Of a stretch of 64,000 nt of DNA, positions 22,950-33,140 are shown piece after piece; position 1 is the first letter of the stretch; every line of letters begins with the position of its first letter. The stretch covers positions 341,583 to 405,582 of the forward strand of contig NC_018250.1 in NCBI RefSeq assembly GCF_000227135.1, given 5' to 3'. Source of the stretch: Leishmania donovani (Eukaryota; Euglenozoa; Kinetoplastea; Trypanosomatida; Trypanosomatidae). Below the pieces are notes generated by a model. It ran no database searches. It was not told the DNA's origin and saw only the letters and a list, made by a program, of their open reading frames with translations. The position numbers and the translations under genes are program-made.

Positions 22950-24749
22950 TCAGCGCAGCATCTGTAGCTGCAAGCCCATCCCATTGTCCATCATGACGAC
23001 GCTCGGCGGCAGTCCGCTAACGCCCTCTGCGCCACCGTTGCTGGCGTTGACGGGGGCTGACGGCAAGTAGGGCGGAAGCGCCGGCATCCCTGTCGCAGTG
23101 CTGTTCATGGGCACCGCACCCATTGGAAAGTATGTGAACGGGACTGTCCCATTAGCCATGGGGTTCGCAGTGGCTGTCGCTGCCGGCGGACCGGACGGTG
23201 ACGGCGATCCAGGGTACGCGCTGACACCATTCGCAGTCGCGGCGGTAGTTGGAAAGGCACCGTACCCGCCAGTGGGCAAAGGATAGTACACGAAGGCGGC
23301 TGTTGCCGCCGGCGGCGCCGCCCACTCCGTCGAGGTCGCGCCGTTCGCGCCGTTCACTGCTGCCGTCGCGACCATCATCTGCGCAGACCCCGCCGGCATC
23401 ATGGGTGCCATGTTCGGGAAGGGGAAGTTGAAGGGGGAAACGACAGCTTGAGAATTAGCGTTGTTGCCCACCGCATCGCCGGGGCCGCCGTTGGCGTTCC
23501 CCCTCGTCGCCGCTGTCGCCGACCCCAGAGAGGAGCAGCTGTCGGATGAGTGAAGGGAGTCCAGCGGGGGACTGAGAGCCATGGATGCCGGGGACAGAGC
23601 CGACATGGCCGTGGGCGCGCCTCCGCGTTGAGCGCCATTGATGGCGCTACCGCCAGGGGTGAGAGAGCCGGGCAAAGGCGTGCCGGCCGCGCCAAAGCCG
23701 CAGTCCGTGCGTGGGCTGCAGCTCGCCGGGGTCACCGTGAAGAAGGTCGTCGACGGCGACGTGTTGACGGCCATGTGCCCATCCATAGCAGAGGTCGTGA
23801 GTGCGGTGGTGGCCGTCACAGCGCCGCCTGCAGGAGCCATAAAAGGGAAGTACTGCGTCATCGGCATGGGCATCGCGCCGCCGCTCGGCATAGCGCCAGC
23901 CATCCCCATCGGGTTGAATGGCATCTGAATCGGCATGCCGCTGTTGCCAACAGCTGCGCCGGGGATGGAGCTGTTGTTGACAGCACGACGACCCTGCGAG
24001 CCGCGACGAGAGCCACCACTGCGGCGGCTGCGATTATTATTGTCACGGCGGTCGCGCTGCATCGAGGGCGGCGGCAGCGTCGTGTTTATGGCGGCACCAG
24101 CATCCCCAAGCGGCTGTGGGGTGGCGTGAGAGTCAGCGAGGCGGGCCTGAACACAGCGGCCCTGCAAAAAGCTGCCATTGAGTCCGCGGATGCAGCTCGC
24201 CGCACTCTCTTCGCTGTAGTACAGCGCGAATCCGTAGGCCTTCGTCGGGGCATTGCGATTGTCAACACACAGCTTGGCTGCCTCCACCCGTCCAAACTGC
24301 TGGCACAGCTGCCGGAAATCCTCCGAGCGGTAGGTCGGCGGCACACCAGAGATGTACACATTGCGGCGGACGTTCTGATTCTTCACCTTGACTGGCTCTG
24401 CCGGCGGCGTCGGGGCCTGGTCTATAACAGGAGAACCACCATCGGTCATCGATGCGGAACGAGCAGCACCCTTGCCGCCTTTCTTGGACGGCGCCTGCGG
24501 CGTCGCCTTCATCGCGGCCGCGGCGGTGAGAACGGCATCTGGAGGCTGAGACTTGTGGTCCGCCATCACGCCGGTGGCTGGCAGCACGTCGAACGACAGA
24601 ATCGACGACGTCGCAAAGTTGTGTGTACCGTCCAGCCGCTGCGAGATGCCCGACTCGCTCTGTGACCCGCTGGCGTGAGATCCAAACGAAAGCGAGAACT
24701 CCTTGGTCGAGTTGTTGTGGAACGTGTCGGGCACGGGCGAGGCGCTCAT
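22950..24749 (-). CDS. Single-RRM RNA-binding protein (RRM2)
   Basis: A 599-aa protein with one RRM at about residues 127-203: RNP2 VYISGV (about 128) and RNP1 KAYGFALY (about 170). After the RRM is the same short ADxxxTPQPL-type extension as in RRM1, then an Arg/Gly/Asn/Ser-rich stretch (about 225-262) that could add RNA contacts. The C-terminal half is Ala/Gly/Pro/Met-rich and probably disordered. The two RRMs align without gaps over most of their length, so the genes are paralogues. I start at MSASPVP; the in-frame ATG at 24860 would add Phe/Cys-rich sequence typical of untranslated leader. Likely cytosolic mRNA regulator. Its 3' flank runs into the 12-kb gene-free tract. Confidence 0.88.
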   Translation of the reverse strand: MSASPVPDTFHNNSTKEFSLSFGSHASGSQSESGISQRLDGTHNFATSSILSFDVLPATGVMADHKSQPPDAVLTAAAAMKATPQAPSKKGGKGAARSASMTDGGSPVIDQAPTPPAEPVKVKNQNVRRNVYISGVPPTYRSEDFRQLCQQFGRVEAAKLCVDNRNAPTKAYGFALYYSEESAASCIRGLNGSFLQGRCVQARLADSHATPQPLGDAGAAINTTLPPPSMQRDRRDNNNRSRRSGGSRRGSQGRRAVNNSSIPGAAVGNSGMPIQMPFNPMGMAGAMPSGGAMPMPMTQYFPFMAPAGGAVTATTALTTSAMDGHMAVNTSPSTTFFTVTPASCSPRTDCGFGAAGTPLPGSLTPGGSAINGAQRGGAPTAMSALSPASMALSPPLDSLHSSDSCSSLGSATAATRGNANGGPGDAVGNNANSQAVVSPFNFPFPNMAPMMPAGSAQMMVATAAVNGANGATSTEWAAPPAATAAFVYYPLPTGGYGAFPTTAATANGVSAYPGSPSPSGPPAATATANPMANGTVPFTYFPMGAVPMNSTATGMPALPPYLPSAPVNASNGGAEGVSGLPPSVVMMDNGMGLQLQMLR

Positions 24750-27700
24750 GATGAAGCACGGAGAGGGGTGGTGGGGCGAAATAAAACAAAAAAAAGGTGC
24801 ACAAATCGACACAAAACACTTATAAAAAGTGGTTGAAGGAGTGAAAGAAGATGCACGCACACGCTAAGAGAGAAAGAGAGGTCGAACGCAGAGTTGTGGG
24901 CGTGAAAGGGATCAGAGCAGAATAAAAGGAGAGCAGACACCAACGACAACTTCCGTCAGGACAAGAAAAAAAAAAACCGGCAAGGCAAGCAGTAACTGAT
25001 ACACCTCCTCTGCGCACACTTATGTGGTTGACCCAGCGGCTGGAGGAGGAGGAGGCGAGGTGAATGATGAAGAGTCCTTCCCTTGGTATATTCCAGCAAG
25101 AACAACAACGACGCCCACACAGAGAAAGACTAAAGAAGAGAGAGAGACAGAGAAGGTCACGAAGGCGTAAAGAAACTTCGGTGTGGAGCCGCGTTGGAGA
25201 GGTGGTGACGGGGTGAACTCGAGATATACTTCCCTTTTTTCCTACTTTACGTGCGTGTGTGCGTGAAAGATATATATATATATATTGTGTGTGTGTGTGT
25301 GTGTGTTTTTTTTTCTTTCCGTGCGTCAGATCGATGGGACGAGCGGCAGCCGGAGTACTCGTAGAGACGGCGGGGGAGGCGTGAGCGGGGGGCGTGGGGA
25401 AAAACAAAACAAAAAAGAAAGAAGGAAAAGGAGGAGGACGACGACGACAAGGAGGAGAGAGAGAATAGAAAGAGAGATGAAAGACTGCCAAGGTCAGTGA
25501 CACTTCGAGTAGCAAAACGAGATCGCGTACAGCCAGACTCGCAAAGACGCCAGAGAATAGGATAATGGCAAAGGCGGAAACAAGCGTGCACACGCACACA
25601 CAAAAAAAGGGGGACAGAGAGAAAACAGATTGGCGTGTCGCTGGAGTGAGGGAACAGTTAAAAATGCAGATACCACTAGTGCACAGAACAGTGATACAGA
25701 CTCAGCCACACACAAACACAGAGAGAGGGAGGAGGCAAGACACGAGGAAATAGGGAAAGAGAGGAATAGGCTCAAAAACAAGAAGGGGGAGAGGGAGGGG
25801 GCGAGTGGGAAAGAAGGACACAACACGCGAAAAGGACAAAAATAGACAACAATAAAAGATGAGGGGAGGCACTACGAGAAGAACAGGAAGGGAGCAGCTC
25901 ACCGTGAACCACCACAGCCACCACAACAACCACAACGACAACGGCAAACACAGAAGAACGAGGGAAAGGCTCCGAGGAAGAGTCAGAGAAAAGAACCGAG
26001 AGAGCGCGCGCGAATATGTACAACGACAACTCTCCTAAACGAGAACGCAAACAAGCAAAGAAAAAAAAGTGAGGGAGAGAGAGGCGTAAGCGTGAAAGCG
26101 TGAGCGACAAGCAAACAGCTGTGTATGTACGCGTGAGCCCTGTACAGCTCTCTTTCTTTCCCTTTTTTCCCACTTGTTCTCTTGTTCGGTCCGCCTTCCT
26201 TCTTTTCTTTATATATACTCGTTTTTGTGTTGTGTATGTATGTGTGTGTGTGTGTGTGTTTTAGTTTTTTGTTGTTGAGGGGGAGGGAGGTAAGGTCGGA
26301 AGAGAGAACGAAAAAAAAAAGAAAAAGGAGTTATCTTGTGTGTGAGGGGTGGGGGAGTGTTGTTGGTTGGGAAAGGGGGGTTCGTCTGTCTGTCTGCGGC
26401 TGTGTTTCTTTCTTACAAAACACCGAAAAAATGCAAAGAGGAGAAGAGTAACGGCAGAAAGGGAAGCAGAAGAACAAGAAGAGGGCCACGTCTTTTGGTA
26501 CGTGTATTATCCAACGTGAGGGAGGAAGCGGGGGAGGGAGAAGCGCTGCGTTCACTCGTGTCGCGGTTGCGGGAACCTCCGTGTTAGCCGAGCAGTCACC
26601 TCTTCTTCCTCCTTTTTTCTTTCCTTCTTCGTACTCCTTCGTCTTCTGTTCTCCTCTCCACGCACGCGTGCTTATCGCCGGAGCCTCGAAGGTGTGCTTG
26701 TCTGCCTGTCCTTATATTACGTGGGGACAGGTGCGCACGAGATACCGGTGAGTGCGTGAGTGTTCTCTATGTAGGGACACCACTACTAGACGCTGCCTGT
26801 GCCGGTGATGATACTGTATGGAGAGAGGCAGGTTGCGTCCTCGCGGCAACGACACAGTAAAAAGAGATAAGCAACAGGAGAGGGAGAGGCAAGGTGACGG
26901 TGGTGGTGGAAGAGTAAAGGGCACAAAACGGGCAGAGAGTTTGATAGGACCTTCCTCACACCAAGCAGAGGGAAAAAAGGAGCACGAAGACACAAAAAAA
27001 ATATAGAGAAGTTGCAACACACGCCGTAAAGAGAGCGAGAGACAGACACACGCACACGCTAGCACAAGCACAAGCACAAGAAAACAATAAGGGAAAGAAA
27101 AAAAATGATGAGATGATGGTGTGGCTGATGCTGACAATGACGAAGGCAAGCGAAAACGAAAACAAGAAGTGGTTGGTGGTGTTGATGTGGGTGTGGGAGG
27201 GAGTGGGGGGAGAAAAGGATGCGGACCTTTGATGAAGTTCAAACTAAAAGAAGAAAAAGACACCGCGAACACGAACAATAAAAGGAAAAATAGACGCGGT
27301 GAGAAGGGGGTGTGGGTATGGTGTACACGTAACGCAGACCAGGACGCAGAGGGACCGCACAGAGTCGCCGGCAGGGAAAGGAGAGGAGAGAAGGGGGAAG
27401 GAAATAAAAGGTCTGACGATCGGAGGAGGGTGGAGGAAGCGTCGATCTCACCTGAAAGCGTTTGTATGTAAGCGCAAGTGTATGTAAAAACGCCTCTTGT
27501 TGTTGCTGTTGTTGTTGCGGCGGCTCTTTCTTCTTTTTTCGTTTGCTTGTGGGTGTGTCTCTCGTTTTGTGCGATGGCAGGGGAGGGGGTGGCGGCCGTG
27601 GTTGTAGTCGCGATGATGGGCGAGGGCTGGCAGTGGAAGATCTGTTTATACGAACACAACCCGATGGTAGCGGAAACGAGAGAACGAGAACGGGAAAGAC

Positions 27701-28420
27701 TGAGAAGACGAAGGGGAGGGGGGAAGGGGCAGAAAAAAATCGGAAAGGAAGAAAAAAGATTTACCTACGTATCTAAGTGCTTGTCTGTCGGTAAGCGAGG
27801 TGGTGGTGGGCACATGTGTGTGTGTGCGTGTGTGCGTGCGATTGGGGATGCCGCATGTCAAGTCGCCGAGGGGAAGGGGGGACGGCGAACAAGACAACCA
27901 GGAGACACATCATGCGTGGCAGGAGGCAGGAAAAGAAGAATGGCAAAGAAGTATGGAGAACGCGGCGCGGAAAGCGGGGGAACATTGTGCGCACTCGACA
28001 TCGCACACGCCCTACAACGCCTGGAAACAGAGGCATGCAAGCATGCGCGCACAAGCATGGGTATCTCAATACGACTCCGCCTCACTTCGCAACGGCGGAG
28101 TGGGCCAGCGGAGGTGCGGGCGCGGTGAACGCGAAGACACGGCGAAAACGGAGATGCGCGCCACGTCGATGGTAGCCATGCACACACAGAACAAATCTCT
28201 TGAGACGATTTCCCGTCACGCTTCCTGCGCCTCAAGTCATGCTCGCATAGCCTCCCTGCCTCCCCTCTGTGTGTCTGTGTGTTGTTACTGCGCTTTCAGC
28301 TCATTACAGCTTTAGTGACTCTTCAAATCTGTGCGCATGTTTCTCCCTCACCGGACCGCATACCAACGCGGAAGTCGACTTCACAAGGAAGACCGAGAGA
28401 GGCAGGAGTTGCTCTCTCCG
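24750..28420. other. 3.7-kb gene-free spacer between RRM2 and a SIDER2
   Basis: No gene is recognised. It is mostly purine-rich on the plus strand. A (TA)n-(TG)n-T block is at 25270-25313 and another TG run lies near 26240-26258. The plus strand becomes T-rich at about 26130-26280. Open frames here are low-complexity. Confidence 0.6.
25270..25313. repeat. (TA)n-(TG)n-poly(T) compound microsatellite
   Basis: Sixteen bases of TA repeat, then about 21 of TG, then eight T on the plus strand. Confidence 0.9.
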
Positions 28421-28975
28421 GCGTCCTCAGCGCACCCACTCGCTGCCCAGACAAGCGTGCGGCCAACGCCACGCCCGAGCCGCCACCCGCCCGCCGGCCT
28501 GCCACAGGCCCCCATCGCCTCCTGCACTGCAGCCGTAGGCGCACACGCGGTACAGCAATGCGCCGACTCAGTCCGCCCAGCGCCGCCTCTGCCTCAAACT
28601 CTACACAGCACCCGCCGCCTCGCAGGCCGCCGCGCAGCCGCTCCCATCGTGCCACCAGTCGCCACCCACGTGGTGCAGCCCGTACGCGGTGGCACGCCGG
28701 CCCCGCACCAGTGGGCAGTGCGAGGGCGGGGGGCGGGATACGCGCCAGCCACGCTGGCACGCTGCCCATCATCTGGACGGTACAGACGTGTGCGCTGGCG
28801 CAGGTCGCTCCGACGCGCCGCCGTCCGGGGCTTGAAACTGTCACCACCGGAAGGTGGCTCGGCATCGGCAGGGGATAGCGAGAGGATGGGGGGCTGCATG
28901 GCTTCCCGCACACACACACAGTGTGGGGCTACCGGTCCACGCGATACCACACGCTGAGGTGTCCCCCGTGTCATG
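28421..28975 (-). mobile_element. SIDER2-like retroposon in 3' flank of the EngB-type gene
   Basis: A 555-bp GC-rich element whose minus-strand start is CATGACACGGGGGACACCTC, as I recall for the SIDER2 5' signature. It is in sense orientation, 1002 bases past the stop of the GTPase gene at 29978. By eye it differs from the element at 61322-61876 at only two of 555 positions, with no indel. It is more distantly related to copy 1 near 1213. Open frames inside it (for example 28279-28957) have no protein homology I recognise and should not be annotated. Confidence 0.85.
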
Positions 28976-29977
28976 AGGGTTGAGCGATAACGTGAGAAAA
29001 CAGCTGATAGAAAGAATGAGGCACCCCGCGTCACTGTGACATGGGCGCAGAAAAGGCAGACCAGCAGAGGTAACTGTATTGCCTCGCGGCTGTGCGTGGC
29101 ATTGCTTGCGGGTGGGGGAAGAAGAGGCTATCGACGCGGGGCGGCAGGCGAAGACGCATGCGAAAGGCGACAAGCGAAAACAGGCATAACGGTACGACAC
29201 AAAACAAGGACGTGGAGAGGTGGTGATGCTTGCAAGTTTCGAAACAGCAAAAGACGAGCGACAAGAGGATGATGTGCAGTTCGCCCTCTGCAAGGGGGAC
29301 GATCGAAAAGACAGAGCCGCTCGAGACTTCCGCGAATTCGGCAAGGAGTGCCCGCCCATCACAAGCGCCGCGACCCGTGACGGCCCTCACTTGTTTCACT
29401 CGCTTCGATCCGGTTCGCTCGCGTCTCTTGTCTGGCCGCTTAGTATAGCGAAGCGCTGTAAACGATCCGGTAAGTAGCAGGTAGAAACACACAGGAGGTC
29501 ACCGAGGAAAAGCACAGGCGAGGGGTTTCCGTACGACTACAGATGCTCGACGTGCAGCGAGGGAGGACAGGAAAGACACTCATACTTCTCACCTGCACGC
29601 GCACCCAGGAGAGGTTCAGTCAAGGAAATTAGAAGAAATCGAAGTCAGAGAAAAAGTGTGTGAAGCGTGGCCCAATCGAGAAGCGCGGCGCCGCCCCCCC
29701 CCCCACCTCCTCAAAAAGCTCCAAAAAACAAAGCAAAGGATGAGAGCGCGAGAAGACAAGAGCATCGTCGGCGACGAAAACGATATCCCCGGCAGTGTGC
29801 GGAGCATCGACAGTCGTCGTCGTGGGTGAACGTGAGAGACGGAAAACCGAGAGAACTGCGCTGGGCTACCACGTGCACAAGTCTGCCCACAACTAACACC
29901 ACCCTCTTATTGTCCCCAATCTCCATCGTCCCTCCAACCCATAGCTCGTGTTCTCTCCACCCCTCCTGTGCCGCTGC
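28976..29977. other. 3' flank of the EngB-type GTPase gene
   Basis: About 1 kb between the stop codon and the SIDER2. No gene is recognised. It is less repetitive than the other spacers, so it is probably 3' UTR. Confidence 0.55.
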
Positions 29978-31552
29978 TTAGACAATGGAGCTGAAGTCTG
30001 GTGTTGCGCCGTGCAGCGGATCATCAGCGGCGGCAAAACTCCCTAGCAGCTCCTGCATCTTATCGATGCCGGCAATGCGCAGCGAGCTCGTCAGCAGAAT
30101 CTCGTTGCACTGCGTGTAGCGCACGAGTTGGCTGCGTGTGTAGTCTGTGAGCCGAGCAAGAAAGCGGATGGGGGCCGCATCTGTCTTGGTCAGCACCACT
30201 GCGAAAGGCACCCGATAGGCCTCGAGCAGGTCGCAGTACGCGTAGTCCAGGTGCTGCAAGCCCTGCGCAGAGGCACAGAGAAACACACGCTTCACGTTCC
30301 GCGGCTGGTGGAGCAGGAGCGGCTCGGTGCCGCCACGGTGATGGTCGTCGTCGGTCTCGTTGTCACCCGTTTCCGCTGCGTCCGCATCCATATGTGCCGG
30401 CCTACCGCTCTTCCCGTTGGGTGTCTGATGGGGGACGGCGACCGACTTCCCATAGCGGCGGTGCTGCTGCATCCTCTGTACGGCTCCGGGTGCTGCACAC
30501 GCCTTCAAGTACGCCCGCATCGCTCGCACGGCGTTCTCGGCGTCTATCGCTGGAGTGCACATCGGATCATAGTGTCCATATCCGGGGCAGTCAACCAGCA
30601 TCAAACGATTCGCGACGTTGTAGAAGCGTAGTGAGTTCGTCGTCCCGCGCAGGTGGCCGTACGGTGTGATCATCGCGTTCACGATAGCGTTGACCAGCGA
30701 CGACTTGCCGCTAGACGTCCGGCCGATGAATGCCACCTCCGGCAGCAGACTGTGCCGAGGGTGCAGTCGAGAAGGTAACTTCTGCGGAGGGGGCCGGTGT
30801 TGGAGCTGCTTCTGGTGCTGCTTGGCGTTGCGGTCTCGCTTGCCCGAACCGCCTGTGGCGGCAGGCGTCGCACGGACTGCGGCGTGCTTGAGGAAGATGG
30901 GAAAGTGCTGTGGGTGGGTGGCGCAGCGCACTTGCTGAATGTGACCGCCGAACGCAAATGTTTGCTGTGCCTTGCTAGATGTATTGAAGACCGGTGCCGT
31001 GCCGTCGCCTTTCGTGATCCAGTGCTCCCATGAGACACCGCGCTTTAGCTTCCTCTCAATGCGGCGGCCATGCAGACCAAGATAGATCTCTTGCAAGATG
31101 GCACGGTCAAGCGGCCGCTGGCGCAGTTGCTCGCGAAACGAGGTGGTGCTAGGCTGCAGCGTTTCGCGCACGGCTCCCTCGACACCGTACTCTTCCACAA
31201 GCCTCTGCTGCTTGCGCAGGTGCGACTTCGAGTCCCGCCACACCTTCTCTAGCGTCTCATCATTCTCCTCGCGAAAGGCGTCGAGCTGCAGCGCGCGCTG
31301 CAGCTCTGCCGCGCTCTCCGCTGGCAGGAACGGCGCAACAGCAGAACTGACGCGACGGTGCTGTTCATACTCATTTTTGTAGGGCGATGATGATGAGGGA
31401 GACACCGTCGACGATCCAGCCGAGTCGCCAGCAAACGCCGACAGCGGGGGAATAACAATCTTGTGCCGCGAGCAGTGCTGCAACAGCGAGCGTGACGAGC
31501 GCAGCAGCCCGTCAGGCACGGCCGCAAGACGTGCGCACGGCGTTGACTGCAT
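29978..31552 (-). CDS. EngB/YihA-type GTPase, probably mitochondrial
   Basis: A 524-aa protein with a C-terminal G domain. G1 is GRTSSGKSS (about residues 276-284), G2 a Thr in GTTNS about 20 residues later, G3 DCPGYG (about 320), G4 TKTD (about 453) and a SS-x-x-x-x-G-I motif for G5. The order and the DCPGYG motif fit the EngB (YihA) family, which acts in large-subunit ribosome assembly. Bacterial EngB is about 200 aa; here there is a roughly 270-residue N-terminal extension and an acidic/His insert between G3 and G4. The N-terminus (MQSTPCARLAAVPDGLLRSS) is basic and lacks acidic residues over its first 13 positions, so mitochondrial targeting is likely. The frame stays open to 32227, but a polypyrimidine tract and AG at 31646-31699 argue for the ATG at 31552. 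Confidence 0.82.
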   Translation of the reverse strand: MQSTPCARLAAVPDGLLRSSRSLLQHCSRHKIVIPPLSAFAGDSAGSSTVSPSSSSPYKNEYEQHRRVSSAVAPFLPAESAAELQRALQLDAFREENDETLEKVWRDSKSHLRKQQRLVEEYGVEGAVRETLQPSTTSFREQLRQRPLDRAILQEIYLGLHGRRIERKLKRGVSWEHWITKGDGTAPVFNTSSKAQQTFAFGGHIQQVRCATHPQHFPIFLKHAAVRATPAATGGSGKRDRNAKQHQKQLQHRPPPQKLPSRLHPRHSLLPEVAFIGRTSSGKSSLVNAIVNAMITPYGHLRGTTNSLRFYNVANRLMLVDCPGYGHYDPMCTPAIDAENAVRAMRAYLKACAAPGAVQRMQQHRRYGKSVAVPHQTPNGKSGRPAHMDADAAETGDNETDDDHHRGGTEPLLLHQPRNVKRVFLCASAQGLQHLDYAYCDLLEAYRVPFAVVLTKTDAAPIRFLARLTDYTRSQLVRYTQCNEILLTSSLRIAGIDKMQELLGSFAAADDPLHGATPDFSSIV

Positions 31553-32394
31553 AATGCCCTTTTTTTGGCGGGTTTCCTCCTTCTTTACCTTCACATCATC
31601 AACGCGACAACAGAGGAGACAGGATTGAGTGGAAACATACACACGCTCAGAAAGACGTACAGCACGCACACCGGAAGGCGGAGAAAGAAAAAAAAAACCT
31701 GGATGGTTTACTGCTGCGGGTGTTGGTGGTGGCGCTGCACGTACCGAGTGCCGGCGGCGTGCATCGACTGTGGTGTGCACAGACCGTGGAGATCGTATAT
31801 ATATATATATATATATATTGATATGTATTGGTATATAGGGAAGGAGAGCGAGATAGCGCAAGCCGGCGTGAATGAGAAAGAGAAGGCGAGGAAAAGTGGA
31901 GGCGCGCACGTACAAAAGGGGTCGAAGATGCAACACCCCATGAGGGAGAGCGGTACGCGGCCCCTTCGGTGTCGGCAGGGACGGTGACGGCGACATTGGA
32001 CGGCCAGCATGCCGACACCACGCACACACATACAGAGACAGAGGAGGAACAGGTGAAAGAAAAACGCTGCCGGCCCTCTGCTGCCCATTACGCGCTTGCC
32101 AATGCGCATCTCCACTCCAAACGTGTTCGAGGTGGGCGCTGAGTGGGATACTGCGCGCACGCGCCCACGCGATGGACGTGTCAAACGCCTCTCCCGCACG
32201 CACGCAAACATGCGCGAGCACGTGCACACAAATAACGGCGTACTTCTCAAACTGGGCGATGCATCTGAAGGCTAGCTCATCCCCCTTCGTGTTATTAATG
32301 CTTTTGGTGCGTGTCTGTATGTGTCTGTTTTATGGGCTAAGCAATCCCCCTTCTTTGGTAATTTTAAGCTCCATGGCGTACCCATGCAACCAGA
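31553..32394. other. Spacer with (AT)n run
   Basis: 5' flank of the EngB-type gene. It contains an (AT)n run at 31796-31819. The in-frame continuation of the GTPase frame here lacks protein-like composition. No separate gene is recognised. Confidence 0.55.
31646..31699 (-). promoter_or_regulatory. Predicted spliced-leader acceptor for the EngB-type gene
   Basis: On the minus strand a run of ten T and TTTCTCC (about 31680-31699) precedes the first suitable AG at 31646-31647, giving a 5' UTR of about 93 nt. Confidence 0.45.
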
Positions 32395-33140
32395 AAAAAG
32401 TCAGCGAATACACGTATGCAGCCACAGTCCACCCAACACTGGGGCGCCACGGATACCATCCGCGTCGCCCAGGATGAGGCGTCCGCCTCCCGCGGTCGCG
32501 CTGCGGCCGACGGGCTCGTCTCGTCCTTCCGCATCCCTTCGTCGCGCGTGCGCTGCACGCCGCCATCCAAGCGGGCCGCGCTCAGAGCCCTGCTCGAGCG
32601 GCACCAGCGGCGGCGTCTGTCGGGCGGGTAGCAGTGGTTGGTCCGGGCGCATGCCGGACGAGCCCAAGGAGGAAGTCGGCCAGCTTCAGGCCAGGGACCG
32701 CGGAGACCCTGCGCTCTGCCTGTGTACCATGCTGCTCCCTCTNNNNNNNNNNNNNNNNNNNNNNNNNNAAGACGGTGTGGACACTCGTTACGTTGGAGTC
32801 TGGGGGGCCCGATGCTGTGCGTCGGCGTGTTCTCGCCATGCTCCCAGCACCGGTGCCTCATCAGCCCACACGGTCGGACGCAGGTGATGCTGCATACTTC
32901 GCACACATGCACGGGGGGCTGATTGGTGCGGGTCTCCTCGCGCCTCGCTCGCCGGTCACTCTTGCCCTTCTCAGCTCTGGGCGCTTCGCTTCGATGCAGA
33001 ACACCGTGCCAGCTGTGCATGGCAGCGCCTGCGCACCGTGCTCGCATTCTCGGGCCATAGGACCTATTTCAGGGCGGCGTGGTTATCTGGAGGGCCCGCC
33101 GTCTTCACCTTCCACTTCCGTCCATGTCACAGGAGGGGGG
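32395..33140 (-). pseudogene. Degenerate retroelement remnant (DIRE/Ingi-L1Tc type) with a C2H2 finger
   Basis: A GC-rich island with non-repetitive, protein-like sequence on the minus strand. The frame 32364-33047 encodes HVCEVCSITCVRPCGLMRHR followed by CWEH, a perfect C-x2-C-x12-H-x4-H finger (32837-32905), and then CPHR, which looks like a second finger with a lost Cys. C2H2 fingers of this spacing occur at the C-terminal end of trypanosomatid ingi/L1Tc retrotransposons and their dead relatives (DIREs). No reverse transcriptase motif is visible, and an N run (32743-32768) interrupts it. It sits between two genes in sense orientation. Alternative: decay of an unrelated zinc-finger gene. 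Confidence 0.5.
32743..32768. other. Assembly gap (26 N)
   Basis: It lies inside the retroelement-like remnant, so the reading frame across it is unknown. Confidence 0.95.

Noticed and set aside
23550..24665. 371-aa plus-strand frame opposite RRM2
   Set aside because: Antisense shadow of a GC-rich coding sequence; Arg/Ala/Val-rich with no domain.
27858..28235. 125-aa minus-strand frame with several Cys
   Set aside because: Considered as a zinc-finger-like small protein, but Cys spacing is irregular and it runs into purine-rich spacer.
28279..28957. Open frames of 199-208 aa on the plus strand, repeated at 61297-61858
   Set aside because: They lie within SIDER2 elements, on the antisense strand, and occur identically at both copies; GC-rich retroposon sequence without stop codons.
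31553..32227. N-terminal extension of the EngB-type GTPase to 749 aa
   Set aside because: It contains an (AT)n repeat translated as IYIYIY and a polypyrimidine tract with AG; the start MQSTPCARLA fits a mitochondrial presequence.
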